Source: Aldrovandia affinis (lineage: Eukaryota > Chordata > Actinopteri > Notacanthiformes > Halosauridae). From it: a DNA stretch of 64,000 nt. Every line of letters begins with the position of its first letter. Positions within the stretch are counted from its first letter, which is position 1. Shown piece after piece: positions 45,194 through 57,859 of this stretch. A model generated the notes under the pieces. That model made no database searches, was not told the origin of the DNA, and was given only the letters and a program-made list of their open reading frames with translations. Made by a program: the position numbers and the translations under genes. The stretch covers positions 7,501 to 71,500 of the forward strand of contig JAINUG010000260.1 of NCBI GenBank assembly GCA_029706075.1, in the 5' to 3' direction.

Positions 45194-45530
45194 CAGTGCC
45201 CTCCAGAATTATTGGCACCCTTGGTGAAGATGAGCAAAAAAAGGCTATGAAAAAATGTCTTCAGCTTGATCTTACACTCAAAATATGAGAGAAATCTAAC
45301 CTTTAATTGAAGTAAAATTATTCAAAGAAAAAAAAAATCCTTATCAAAAGATAATTTTTTTCTCAAACATCATCACAATTATTGGCATCCCTGCATTTAG
45401 TACTTTGTGCACCCTCCCCTTGCCAAGATAACAGCACTGAGCCTTCTCCTATAATACAAAAAATATATGTTTTTTCATAGCCTTTTTTGCTCATCTTCAC
45501 CAAGGGTGCCAATAATTCTGGAGGGCACTG
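45194..45530. mobile_element. Tc1/mariner-type MITE, 337 bp
   Basis: CAGTGCCCTCCAGAATTATT at 45194 and its complement ending at 45530 begin near-perfect inverted repeats of about 65 bases, reaching TTTTTTGCTCATCTTCACCA. TA flanks both ends. The middle is AT-rich with no transposase. It must have been mobilised by a related autonomous Tc1/mariner element. Confidence 0.92.
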
Positions 45531-45949
45531 TATGCGTTAGTAATAAGCATTAGTAATACACTTTAGGGCTTTAAGGGCACATTGTGTTAGCTACTACAGA
45601 AATCTGTATGTATTTACTGCAGTCTTGTTTAATGTGGTAATTGCATTCCCAGTATTTATATTAAAAACACATTTTTAAAAACATTTTGTTGTACACGGAT
45701 GCACATATGCTTTCCTGCCAACCGCTACTTCAGTAACCAGCGGCAACGACCATCATCAACCAAACGGCGAACATCTCTCTGTCTAACCCATAAAGAGCAC
45801 AGGATTCACACTCCGGAACCTTCCCAGTTCCTGGCTCGCACCACTCCTCCCGCTTTCGCACAGTGCAGCGCCTGATTACGAATGCAAAAAGCGGACGACA
45901 TCATATTTCAATTATTGTCGTTTTGCGACCTTACAGCCCTTCAACCAAG

Positions 45950-46335
45950 ACAGGGCACAGGTTATCCTTTGTGCCCTTCATGCATTATTAATATGGATTA
46001 ATCCCCATAAACCGTGTTTTACATTCGACCACTTTCAGAGCATTTAGATGCAAATGGAGCAGGAGCGGGAGGAACATAAGAAGAAAGGCCCGGCCAGAAA
46101 GAACGGGCGGACAGACGCTCATTAAAAAACGATGACAAGTGTAATTATTGTGGCCTTCCTCGTGGATGGGATTTGTTTTAAATTAAAAAAGGAGAGAAAA
46201 GTGATGAGTTTCAGGAGTTTAAAAAAAGAAAGAAAGGAACGGGAGAAACTTAATTAAGAGAAAATTCAGTCCTGATTAATTTCTGTTCGTCTGACCAAAA
46301 AGCCCTGGAGTCCTGAGTCCTCACGCGGAACTCTC
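45950..46335. promoter_or_regulatory. Intronic homeodomain-motif cluster I
   Basis: GCATTATTAATATGGATTAA with ATCCCC (Otx-type GGATTA), GATGCAAATGG (POU-like), GTGTAATTATTG, CTTAATTAAG and CTGATTAATT lie in unique, repeat-free DNA within intron 3. Density of TAAT cores suggests a conserved neural enhancer. Confidence 0.35.
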
Positions 46336-46629
46336 CCCTGCTGGATTTGCGCAATCCAATCCCCCCCCCCCCCCGCCCCCTCTCTCGTCTCCCTTTCTCC
46401 TTCTCCCGAGGCACAATACCCGTTTGACAGAGCGCATGCTCTTGGCGAACGCAATAAAACTGAACCGTGACAATAAGACACTCCTGGCACCTTCGCGCCA
46501 GGCTCAGAGTCAGTCGTGTAAAAGCGACTGCTCAGAGAACCTGGCTGGGATTGTGGGGGAGGGGGAGAACGGCGGCAGGTATCTGGCGCTATTTGGTGCG
46601 AGCGGTGTAATTTCCACATAATTGTATTG

Positions 46630-46960
46630 TCACCTCCAAGGCCGAGGGTCCTCATTGATCCGACACAGAACTTCACCCCCGATTACCTCAGCCGGAGACG
46701 GCGGGAGGGTGGGCGGGATGATAGTGAGGGCCACGCTTCATTAGCCAAACCTATTTGGAGGTTGGAGGTAATTAACTGACCCTCCCCCTACCCATACCGC
46801 CAAACCCCCTGGAGATCAGCCCACAGATTGCGCCACGCTCCGAGGGTCGTCTTCGTGGAAGAATATCCCGCCGCTACCACCAGCCCCCCCACCCAATCTC
46901 TCAGGATCAATAGCTGCAGACTGGCCAAAGTTAATTAAGCATGTCTGCCCTGTAACGTAG
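46630..46960. promoter_or_regulatory. Intronic homeodomain-motif cluster II
   Basis: CCCGATTACCTCAG, CTTCATTAGCC, AGGTAATTAACTGAC and AAGTTAATTAAGCATG occur in GC-richer unique DNA. It is separated from cluster I by a C-run and GC-rich stretch at 46350-46400. Confidence 0.35.
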
Positions 46961-47261
46961 GTATAAATGGGATTATGAAACGGCCCGTGCTCTTCTGTGG
47001 ATGTAGAGGCATGGCAGCCGAGGAGTTAGGGTCAGCATGCGCGGGAGCCTGCCCTGCAACACTGCGGGGACGCATGATGCGGTTGACTGGCGCGTCCGTG
47101 CGACGACGCATGGATTTGGGAACAACGCGAGCATCAGGGTCGGTTCTTAGGAGGGCAGGCTTTACTCGATGCACAGTCAGTATACAGGCCGCGTTGGCTG
47201 AGGTTCATTTAATAACATAACTCAAACTCAGAACAGTGCATAAAATATAATAATATCATAA

Positions 47262-47422
47262 TAATAATAATAATAAATGCCATTTAGCAGACGCTTTTAT
47301 CCAAAGCGACTTACAGTAGTGAATGCATACATTTTCAGTATATGTGGCCCCAGTGGGGATTGAACCCACAAAGTAAGCGTTGCCAACGCTATGCTCTACC
47401 AACTGAGCCACAGAGAACCACA
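47262..47422 (-). mobile_element. tRNA-derived SINE, family B, best copy
   Basis: On the minus strand TGGCTCAGTTGGTAGAGCA (A box) and GGGTTCAATCCCC (B box) precede CCACATATACTGAAAATGTA, TGCATTCACTACTGTAAGTC and the tail GCTTTGGATAAAAGCGTCTG plus CTAAATGGC, ending in (ATT)n. ATAAAATATAA at 47240-47250 and 47425-47435 is a probable 11-bp target duplication. The tail matches that of the L2-type LINE with a few changes. It lies in the same orientation as arhgap35. Confidence 0.9.
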
Positions 47423-47512
47423 ATATAAAATATAAAACACTACATCAGCTAGTCAAGCTCATGTTGTTAAAGTTCTTGCTGTACTACTTTATTATTTTAT
47501 TTTTTCCACCAC

Positions 47513-48135
<623 letters not shown>

Positions 48136-50740
48136 GGACCAGGCCCCAATGAATAAAAACTAACTGTATGCAGCAGACAACAGTGAGGGCCCGTATCAGT
48201 GGATGTCACAGAACACCTTGGATGTTTCAGATACACAGTTAATTGGATGTTTCAGACCGTGTGCACACATCTTTCACACACGTTAATTTGAAAGAACAGA
48301 TTAGTTCTCATCTGATTGTAAGCCTGCCAGATACGCATTTCATTGGACTTTTCACACGTATACACTTTTCTTCGGCCAAATTCAATTTCACCGAACGTTT
48401 CACAATCTGATGCAAGTCACAAGTACGCCACTGTGTGGCTCCACAGAACCTCCAAGGACACCCGGAAGTGACCAATCAGAACCAGGCCTGCCACTTATGA
48501 ATAAATGATTACTGAATATCTTGAATTAGCCTCATCTTCCATTTAAAATCAAATGGCAAACGGGATTCTGTGCTCAGCGTTCAACCGTGATGCGGTGACG
48601 TAAGGATGGGGCAGTTTGGGGCCGAGATTAAAACAGCGGGGCGGAAAAAGGTCCAGCACGAATCGACCCAAAAGCCCAACACACGCTCGGCCCTCACTTT
48701 ACCCATCCACTCCACGGTGGTGGTTGTGGCGGCTGGGCGTCGATAAAGAAGAAGACGCCAAGCTGTTCACGGAAATGAGGAGGCCTGCTGTCAAGGCAGG
48801 CCGCATCGATTCCCCCTTCCCCTGATCAATTATCCACAAAAGCTTTTATACGCATGTTGAGGGGAGGGGGTGTCAGTGCTCCTGCCAGAATATCTGTAGC
48901 TGCCCATTACCCAGAGTGCATTAAACCTTTATTAAACCCACTGTGTATGCTAGCTGGTTTTCGTTCCAACCATTATTGCAAGCACTGAATTGTAAATAGC
49001 TGTTAATTGTTATAAATTAAGACTCTTAATTTTCATTAAAGCATGATTTACTCTGTTATGGACATGTTATGACAGATATAGCCATGCATACCATAAACAA
49101 TGAAATGTCCCATATTCACATCCCAGAACTTTACATCAGTCATGTGCTATATGTCACCTGATTCCGTTTTTAATTGATTAGATTATAGACTGGCAGGTGA
49201 AAACAGTGCAGTCCCAACTGCTGAAAGTGTGGACACCGGGGCACTGAAACCAAACCGTTTGTATAAAACGAAGAGTCCAATAACAGAGCAACTGGCAATG
49301 ACTCAAACCTGCATTGTGTTAAAATAAGTTTAAGGAAAAAATTACGGTAGGACGTACACACATGTATTCGACAACCTTAACTGATCAAAATATTGGCTGT
49401 AACAAACACCAGAATACACAGTGGATCCCCAGGACCGAGGTTGAGAACCACTGAATTAGAGTTAAGAGAGGGGTGGCTAACGAATAGCCGCAACCACTAA
49501 TGGACTGAGAGCGTGGCTTTCTCCAGCCACTGGTCATGATGGCGGCACTAACAAAATATCAATCTCGCTCTCTTTTTCCTCTGGGAAAAGGGAAAACAGT
49601 TGCAAGGTGCTAGTCGAAGGAATTAATTAAAAAAACAAAGCAACAGCCATTTTTCTTTCTTACCCCCGACACACCAAATCTTTCATCCAGTACAGTCTCC
49701 AGTCTCCAGAGGGTCGAAGACATCCGATCTGTCTCCTGACCCCGAGTTCTGATTGGAGAACGCTTCCTCACCTGAGTCCTGACTGGACCAAACGCAGGGT
49801 GGGACATCCCCTGCCTTAGGCCCGCTACAAATTTAGCCAACTATAGGCAACGAGCCACCGCTGCTGTACCCTCAAAAACTAACAACCATGTTTTCCCCCA
49901 AGAGACACACCAGGGCTCACGGGCCCAGCACTGGCACGAGTCTGTGTGAGGAGGCCTAAATAAATCCTCTGGAAGGCTCTCTCAAATAAAAACAGCTTAG
50001 GTCAAACCATTTTTCTCTGTAGTTTATTGGGGATGGGTGTGGAAAATTAGCCTCATTAATGCAATGCATCCGATGACTGTTTTTTTTTTTACATTGTAAC
50101 AAGGCTTAACTACATCCCTGACAAACAGACAAACAAATACAAACATAAATAAATGTCCACAACTCACACACTACAAACGGCTACATGCTACAGGATACAG
50201 CAGGGGAGACACAGTAGGGCCGCCGCTTTTTGCTATTTATCTGGAATCGGCTCGTTTAAAAAATATAAATCTAACAATTTTGCTTGTGCTTCTGTTTAAA
50301 TACCCATACGGGCCTTGCAAATACGATTAGATTGATTTGAAGAGCCGTTCATATACATGTCATATACTATAAACATTTCCATCCGGTCATTTCTGGATTG
50401 TGAAGTGCTGACTGTGCATTTTACTCGACTTTAAATGGTCCTCTTGTTGTAACCTCCTGCTTTCTGAGTTTAAAGGCTCTTTGCTGACTGCCAACCAAGA
50501 TTCTGTGTGTAGAATCGGGGAAACTGGCTCCACAGTGCATCCACACATGGCCCAGTGGTATGGCACACTTGCCAGTTTTTTTCAGCTGATTATCTTCTTC
50601 TCCTATAGATGGCTATATGTGGCAGGTCCCTGAAACATCTGGGGCATTTCCAATGCACGTGGGACGTGGGGAAGGAGACTATAATCAGGAACCAGGAAGT
50701 ACAAACACTGCATTTCCTGTTTTTGCATTTCCTTTCACAG
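48136..50740. other. Intron 2 DNA, mostly unassigned
   Basis: Unique sequence with a possible old DNA-element copy at about 48948-49453. It begins GCTAGCTGGTTTTCGTTCC and ends GGACCGAGGTTGAGAACCAC, resembling the 47.5-kb MITE ends. No exon was recognised. Confidence 0.5.
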
Positions 50741-50758
50741 AACTGCTCCCGTCCAATG

Positions 50759-51129
50759 GGGCCCCAGGTAGTGTATCGGTTTAATGCCGGGAGTGCAAGC
50801 TGCCTACTGTAGTCACGGTTCAAAACCTTACTGTGTGCCAGTCGGACTCTGGCCGGGAGCCTCGATCGGAGGGTGGCTTTTGGCCGTCCGCCCCAGGGGG
50901 TGGGGGGAGGTATAGTCGGCACAAGCTGACAGAGGAGCAGTAAGGGCGTTCCTAAAGAGCAGGGGGCGAGGTTCTGTCTCGGAAGAGGTGGATCATTGCC
51001 GGCCTCGGGATATTAGCTTGACCCGGAGGAAGGGAGGAGGGTGAATTGAAATAAATAGAAGGTTGAATTGGCTACTAAATTGAGAGAAAAACTGGGAAAT
51101 CATTAGAAACACTTTTTTATTTTTATAAG
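50759..51129 (+). mobile_element. tRNA-derived SINE, family C, with target duplication
   Basis: AACTGCTCCCGTCCAATG at 50741-50758 and AACTTCTCCCGTCCACTG at 51130-51147 form an 18-bp target duplication with two mismatches. The element holds a decayed A box, ACGGTTCAAAACC (B box), GGCCGTCCGCCCCAGGGGG and the tail ATTGGCTACTAAATTGAGAG. It matches the family C copy at 44868-45167 and is older by its mismatches. Confidence 0.88.
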
Positions 51130-51147
51130 AACTTCTCCCGTCCACTG

Positions 51148-52860
51148 TCAAGCCCAGCCACTCAGGGGAGAGACAGAGTACCCAAATTTCTTTACCAAGA
51201 TGGTGGACAGTGATCCAGTACAGGGAACAGAAAAGTAAATGGTTATTCTTTGGGGTGACCCCTAAGTCTGCTCTTAGGTTTGCTATTGGCACAAAGTATT
51301 TATCTTTGATCTGCTCTGAGATTAGCCTACTAAAATGTGTGTCCAGGGCTCGCTGGAATTGTTAAAAAAGCAAAAAAGATAAGAAAAATAAACACTCCCT
51401 TCAAGTGGTGACTCACAGATGACGCACTCACTTTCGCTGTTCTGGCAAAACTAAAGCGATCTCCCAGGCACTTTTCAGCTGATTTAGATTTTACCAAGTT
51501 ATGAGCACTAATCATATGATAAATAAAAGATTACGTGCTAAATACTTTAATCAGCCTAAGAGCACATATTTCTCCCAAAACATCCATTTGCTTCTCTGAC
51601 CACTGGAAGTGGGCTGCTTGCCATATCTTATGCCGAAGTAGTGCAATATCGCTCTTACCTGATTGGCTGTGCGTGGAAGCGGACATGGCCACCGCACCCA
51701 GCTTAGTTATAAACTGAATTAGCAATGTGGAACCATCAATAATTCATAGCTCCAACCCCAGTCCCAACAGTGGAAAAGCAGGCGGTTCCACAGTTCCAGG
51801 TTCTCATGCCAACAGTGGAAAAGCCCCCCGCATTTGAATTTGAATTTTTTCCCCCAAACCTAGGCTTGGACTTGAATGATAACCAGCGCAGGGCAGCTGT
51901 AAAGGATGCAGGAGCAGAAGAGAGGTTGGGGGAAAAGCGCAAATTCAAATGCACCATTGGTGGGAAAGCTCCCATTGGAGTCAGTGCAGTGGCTGTAACA
52001 GGATAATGAGCAGCAGGGCTTGAACGAGGAGCCAAGCCCCCCGGGACTGGGATTGTTTCTGAGTAGGGCGGGGGTCGACCCGGGCCAAAGCCGACCCCAT
52101 TTCCCAGGCGTCCGCAAACAGCTGAGAAACAGCACTCGCCAGAGCACCCGGCCCCAGGGCCATTTCACAATGAGAACAACCAGACTGCCACCACTTCCTG
52201 CAGGGGCCCAAGGACAAACCCAAACTGGACTAACACCAGCGCAGCCTACCCCCTTCTCATCCCCCCCCATCCCCTCCCTCTTCTCTCCCTCAACATCTAT
52301 CATCTCTCCTTATCTGTATCACTCCCCTTGTATCACTCCCTATGCATCCACCCCTTCACTCGCATTTACAAAAATCACTGGACTTTGCAAATTTGATGCA
52401 AATTCAAACTCAACTACACAACGATAAGAAAGATCATATTTCAATACAGCAAGAGTTTACTTTTTAAAAATAATAATAACAACAATGCAGTCTAACACAC
52501 ATTTTCACTTTTCACTCTGAAGTTAGAGTGAAAAGAGAAAGAGAAAGTTCACTCTGCTCCCTGTAGCTCGGACAAACAAAACATGCCTACTTCCTGTGAG
52601 AATCCCTTTTAAAGTTTTTTTTAAAACCTTCCAGACCCCATGCACCCGAATGGATACTCATTCCCCGCCCCCTCACATTCTGTCCGTCCAATCGTGCACA
52701 CAGAGGAGAAGGAACGCATGAAGGCAGGCCCCCATCGCGTGACTTCAGTAAGTGACTGCAACATTAATAATAAGAGATTGAGATGCAGAAGAGTCACGAG
52801 ACATGGATAAAACACAGCACTATGCACATTTACACATACCTGGCCAGTCTCTCTACATTT
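51148..52860. other. Intron 2 DNA, no feature recognised
   Basis: Unique sequence with a direct repeat of CCCAACAGTGGAAAAGC/GCCAACAGTGGAAAAGC at about 51764-51824. Open frames at 51770-52427 lack domains or splice support. Confidence 0.5.
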
Positions 52861-52871
52861 AGCATTTAACA

Positions 52872-53070
52872 TTTGGCAGCAGTGTAATTTAATGGTGAGG
52901 GAGCTGGGCCTCCAACTCACTTAACCTGAATTGCTTCAGTAAATATACAGCTGTATGCTGTAAACATGTAGAGTATGTAAAAAGAATGTAAGTGTAAAAA
53001 CTGTTTTGGAAGTGTCACGTTTCTCTGGATAGGGGCATCTGCTAAGCAAATACATTTTACATTTATATTT
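52872..53070 (+). mobile_element. SINE family A copy lacking its B box
   Basis: GCAGCAGTGTAATTTAATGG and GAGGGAGCTGGGCCT (head) jump directly to CTTAACCTGAATTGCTTCAG, skipping the B-box part. The tail is CTCTGGATAGGGGCATCTGC. Loss of the internal promoter leaves it unable to transcribe from pol III. Confidence 0.75.
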
Positions 53071-53118
53071 TATATATATTGCAAATATATAATGCAATGT
53101 AATGAGCAATTGCCACTT

Positions 53119-53119
<1 letters not shown>

Positions 53120-53152
<33 letters not shown>
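53120..53152. repeat. CA microsatellite
   Basis: Pure (CA)n of about 32 bases between the SINE copy and the hAT-like element. Confidence 0.95.
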
Positions 53153-53155
<3 letters not shown>

Positions 53156-54080
53156 AGCTGTGAGGGTATGAAATATTCATGGTATGATAATTGTACTACT
53201 CAATATCACGGTTTTCGGTATATCACAGTATCAGTGTTTAAGCTAAAAAAAATTTTTTTTTTTAAATAGCAAGTTTACAACTCAATCTGTTTATTGTATG
53301 GCTCCTTCTAGATATTTTTTTGATTTTATATCATTCTAATTGAAAAATAAAACAAAAACTGCAACTGAATACAGTTCACTTCTTGTAATTGTATGTTTAA
53401 ATCAATTTAAATCATTCACTTTGCGAATTAAGCAACATTTTGCTTTATCGCGTTATCAGCTTTTTGGATCTAGTACTATATTTAGCTACTCACTCATGAT
53501 GCTCACGGAGGTGGAATGCAAGGTTTGACTTGTTTGACAAGAGTTGACCTCCTCTGGCCATTACATGTTTCCCACATTTTCTACAGATCCGTTCTCAACA
53601 ACACCACCATCTTTTTTTCTGAATCGAAAGTGAGTCCACATGGATGAACGAGTTCGCTTTTTGTGGGGATATAATTAGTAATTGCATCTGAATCAGCGTC
53701 AGACATCGCAAGTTTTATAAGGGACTGCAAACGGAGATTTATGCCATGTAGCTAGCTAGCTAATAACAGCTACCTACCAGGGTTGGGAAATGCGAGGGAG
53801 TTGTCTGCACGTGCGCAATCACGTTGTAAACAAAACAAAATGCAAGAACAGCCAAAGAGGTGGTGGGATTAAATGACATTAGCAGACACCCCAGGTCCAG
53901 TATTATATTATTTAATAATATTATAATTAATTATTATTTTATTTATACATTTCGGTAGGGCAACGGTTGAAATGAATATAGCTTTTGCCACGTGATTTAA
54001 TATCATGGTATTACGTTAAGTTTATGATAGTACTATATCATATTTTAATATCGTGGTATACCGTCATACCACTAATACAC
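53153..54080 (-). mobile_element. hAT-like DNA element, degenerate
   Basis: The ends TAGAGCTGTGAGGGTATGAA and the complement of GGTATACCGTCATACCACTA are imperfect inverted repeats, with more CGGTATA/ATATCACGG-type sequence just inside both ends. On the minus strand near 53555-53590 a short ICRKCGKHVM string resembles a BED zinc finger, as in hAT transposases. The rest of the coding region is missing. Family assignment is from general resemblance. Confidence 0.5.
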
Positions 54081-55140
54081 AGAAACACACATATATACAC
54101 TCAGAGGAGCATGACATTAGTGGTCAATTCCCACCCGTTCTTGGCAGGTTTGTTGGCTCACTAAATCTGACACCAGTCAGGGTCAATGCCGCCATTTCCA
54201 AAGGTCGCCAGCGCCTCGTCTTTTTGGCGCCCGCCTTTCCAGCCACTCTGTGCCCACATTGATAGCGGTATGTGCCCAAACATGCTAGAACGCGTTCTCT
54301 GCACAAACAGGCTCAAGGGCCGAGACCAACGGGAAGGCGAACGGCAAAGAGAGAGAGAGATGGAAAAACTATCTGGCCACACTCCACTTACCGGGAGGAA
54401 GAGAGGAGACCGGCAAAAAGAGAAAGACAGGAAGGGACCCAGAAACCAGACGCAGACGTGCTGTACGTACGATATATTTTGGTCATAGGGCATAAAAGAG
54501 GGGAAGGATCGATATCAAAACAAGAATGTAGCAGGAACAAGCTTGTGAAAGTTCTCTTGAAAGAGGTTTAGTTTACAGGCAATTTATCCGTGTGGTAGTT
54601 AAGCACAGGAAAATATGACAATGAAAAAATGCAGATATCGATTTCTTCCCCCCCCCCTTTTAATTTTTTGTGGATATTGATTTCGGGCCCTTTTTAACGT
54701 GCACCATTCTGAACTCCCGACATGCAATTCAAGCTAAATGCGTTCTGTCAGTTAGGAACAGATTGTGAACTGGTGAACTGAGCAGGTAGATTTAGAGACT
54801 TTGCTTGTGAGACGCGTGTAAATAAAGCGGGAATGGCGGGGCGCCGACTTATGCTGCAAAGGCACTTTGGAGGTTGTCAACGAAACGACGTACAAAAAAA
54901 AACACAGAACGGAAAAGCCACGTGTGAAAAAGCCAAGTGTGAAAACGCATCCTCCAGCTACTTTATGAAAAAAAAAAATATATATAATTGTGACATCATA
55001 AAGCAGTTATTTTAAGGTAATTCTGATGCCCCCAACGACCCCACCACCCGACCGCTCTCACTCCCGTGCCACGCCCGAGCGTGAGCGACGAGGCGCGTTA
55101 TCGCTGAATCTTGTCTCCGGGCTGTTGCAGTGCGGTGTTC
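54081..55140. other. Intron 2 DNA, no feature recognised
   Basis: Unique sequence. A 100-110 codon frame on each strand near 54161-54571 has no recognisable domain. Confidence 0.5.
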
Positions 55141-55144
55141 CTCG

Positions 55145-55260
55145 CAACGGGCGGAGAATAGAGCCAAGCCCAAAAGATTGTTCTAATTTCCTGCGCTGTG
55201 ATATCGATCTCAATGAGGGAGCCATCAGGCAGAAAATTACTGCAAGGAGCTCGACACCCC
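55145..55260. promoter_or_regulatory. Possible conserved intronic element
   Basis: CTGCGCTGTGATATCGATCT followed by CAATGAGGGAGCCATCAGGC and AGAAAATTACTGCAAGGAGC is complex, repeat-free sequence next to a long purine tract. It has the look of a conserved non-coding element, but no comparison could be made. Confidence 0.25.
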
Positions 55261-55289
55261 CGCCAGCGCTGCACAGAGCAGACAGGAGC

Positions 55290-55690
55290 AACACGGAGAG
55301 GAGAGAAGGGAGAGGGGGAGGGAGGAGGAGGAGGACGGGGGGGAGTGAGAGAGGAAAGGATGGAAAGGGAAGGGGAACAGAGAGAAAAGGAGGAACGCAG
55401 AGAGGGAGAGAGGGAGGGAGAGAGAGAGAGAGAGAGAGAGATAAGAGAAAGGGAGATAAATAGAGGGAGGTGGAGAGAGGGCAGAATAAGAGGGGGAGCG
55501 AGAGAGTGACTGCAGAGTGATGGGGATGGGAGGAGAGGGAGAGGGCAGTGAAGAGCTGAAAGAAAAGGAGGAATAAGGAGAGAGAGAGGGAGAGAGAAGT
55601 TAGATGATGAGAGGTAGACAGTGGAAAGGGGGTGAGAGGGATAGAGAGGGAGGGGTGGCAGGTAAGAGGGGGCCAGCAGAAGAACCATTC
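55290..55690. repeat. GA-rich polypurine tract, about 400 bp
   Basis: Nearly all-purine plus strand with GAGAGGGA motifs and (GA)n at about 55420-55441. Mirror-symmetric purine runs of this size can form triplex DNA. On the gene strand it is a long polypyrimidine tract. Confidence 0.9.
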
Positions 55691-56610
55691 ACTGAATGAG
55701 AGCCATTCTGACAGGACGGGAGAGTGAGGGAACGGTGGGAGAGAGAGAGATTAGGAGAGGAGAGATACAGGAGCCGAGCTCATGTCACACGTTTGAAGAG
55801 CGGGCATAAAGTTTCACTGGTTTCACGCCGAGAGGGTTCTCCAAAAGGCCTGCTACCTACCGAGCATGTGCAGGCATTGGGCAGGTCACATGACGTCCCT
55901 GCCTTAACCTGCGCAGATAACTGGCCTCTGGCACCTGGCAGCATTCATGCAGTCAAGCCACGGATTACATTACAGCTGCATTATATATAGTAATCTGTGG
56001 CAGTCAGGTGAATAAGGGATGGTTGTTACTGGAGGGGGCTACGGTGGTTTAACAGCCTGACATTCCTGCAGCATGGAGATATGCGGAAGGGGGGGCTAAT
56101 CCTTGAAAGGGAAGTTGGCTTAATCAGGGCAGAGATTACAGAAGAATGCAGAAACACGCTAAATGTAAATATGCTGCTCATGATCTCCTCTGCCCTGGAG
56201 CACTGGCGCACACACTCAGACACACACACACACTCACATACACTGGCACACGCACACGCGCACACACTCACCATATATCCAAGATTAATTTAGCCTCCGA
56301 TGTCACACCTAGCGCATTATTAAGGAGTGGGATGAGCACTGAGATCATGTACCCTGTGTACAGGTGTAACAGTATGCACCTGCCATTGGCTGTTCCGGTC
56401 CACTGCCCTCACCACAACTCCACCCTGCTGCATACACGTACAAATGTGCGCAGGCATGGTGCGTCGATGCAAACCTACACACAGACAGACACAGACACAG
56501 ACACACGCACACAGATAACAGCAGCTAATGAGGGGCCCACACAAGGGACCTTTAACCAGTGCCTATGCATCCACCCCACAGTTTCTCTGAGGGTGGCAAA
56601 CTCAGTGTCG
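55691..56610. other. Intron 2 DNA with short CA tracts
   Basis: Interrupted (CA)n at about 56216-56270 and 56475-56515. No exon was recognised. Confidence 0.5.
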
Positions 56611-56617
56611 CTCTTAT

Positions 56618-56766
56618 ATATGCCATTTAGCAGACGTTTTTATCCAAAGCGACTTGCAGGAGTGAAAATGCATACATTTTTCTAGTATATGTTGTCCCAA
56701 TGGCAATTGAACCCACAACCTAAGCGTTGTCAACGCTGTGCTCTACCTACTGAGCCGCACAGAAGC
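56618..56766 (-). mobile_element. tRNA-derived SINE, family B
   Basis: On the minus strand GCGGCTCAGTAGGTAGAGCA, GGGTTCAATTGCC and the tail GTAAGTCGCTTTGGATAAAA with ACGTCTGCTAAATGGC match the 47.3-kb copy. The 3' AT repeat is short (TATATA). Confidence 0.87.
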
Positions 56767-57855
56767 ACAGAAGCAGAGCTCTTCTTACCCGGGTTGTGAC
56801 CATGAAAAAGGGCGTGGCTAAAGGTCATGTGGCGTCACCCCATGCGAACGCCTCTCCTCCATCACTCACGGTTACGAACCTGAGGAGCTCACCACGGCCA
56901 GCAAAGGGCCTGAAAGACCTTCTATCAGATAACGGCAGAGTAGCTAGTCCCAGGAGTGGGATGGGGGGGCCAACAACCGAGCTAGACACAGACGCGGAGC
57001 GAGAGCTCGTACACGCTGCCTACACACACGTATACACAACGACCCTAATGAACGCAGCAGAGAGAGACGCCCAGAGCCTCTGCCCTCTAAAACGGGGCCA
57101 ATATGGCCGCCTGGCATAGGCAGGCACTGCTTGTCCTTACCGAAAGGTCCCTGCCACTGCCTAGACGAGAAAATCCTGTCAATAAGAACAATCTGGAGAG
57201 GAGGCGGATGCAAACAAAGACAGTGGCTGCCTCATCCTCATCCAGACCTGGTCTCAGACACTGGAGCTCCACTCATTCGACCCCGAGAAAATCCCACGGG
57301 ACACGACCAATCACAGGACGGCTATGGATTACAAGGTGGAAACCAGAAATAAATACTGCAGGCAGTCATGACTGGCATCTGCTTGATGGAAAAGAGTCAA
57401 AACCCGGAGAGAGAGAGAGAGAGACAGAGAGAGAGAAGGGGGGGGAAAGGGACAGGAAAGAGGAGGGGAGTGGGGTACAAGAGAAAGGGAGGGGGGCAGA
57501 GGACCTGCCAAACTGGACAGGAACAATATCTTGGTCTGTCCTGCACTTCTTGAACCGTGAAGAGGTTCAGAAAAAATGGCTTCCTCTACATCGGTCACTC
57601 CTTGACCCGTGGAGGCCAGATGCCGAGGTGAGCAAAATTCTACCTTCCCCGACATGTTGCCCTTTCTGTACCAGGATAAAGTCCCATCCCCATGGGGAAT
57701 GAGAACGATAATTATGACCATAGAGATCAAATGAAAATACATCATTCCGATTCAAATGGAAGAAAGTGTCCACACTACAAAGATAAACTTGAAAAATGAT
57801 CCACAACTACATTGATATAGTTACTACACCTGTGTTATAGTGCGCTGTCTGTACC
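56767..57855. other. Intron 2 DNA, no feature recognised
   Basis: Unique sequence with a GA tract at about 57403-57440. The 199-codon plus frame at 57103-57702 has no domain and is probably chance. Confidence 0.5.
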
Positions 57856-57859
57856 CATA

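Noticed and set aside
57103..57702. 199-codon plus-strand ORF in intron 2
   Set aside because: Passes through a GA repeat and has no known domain.
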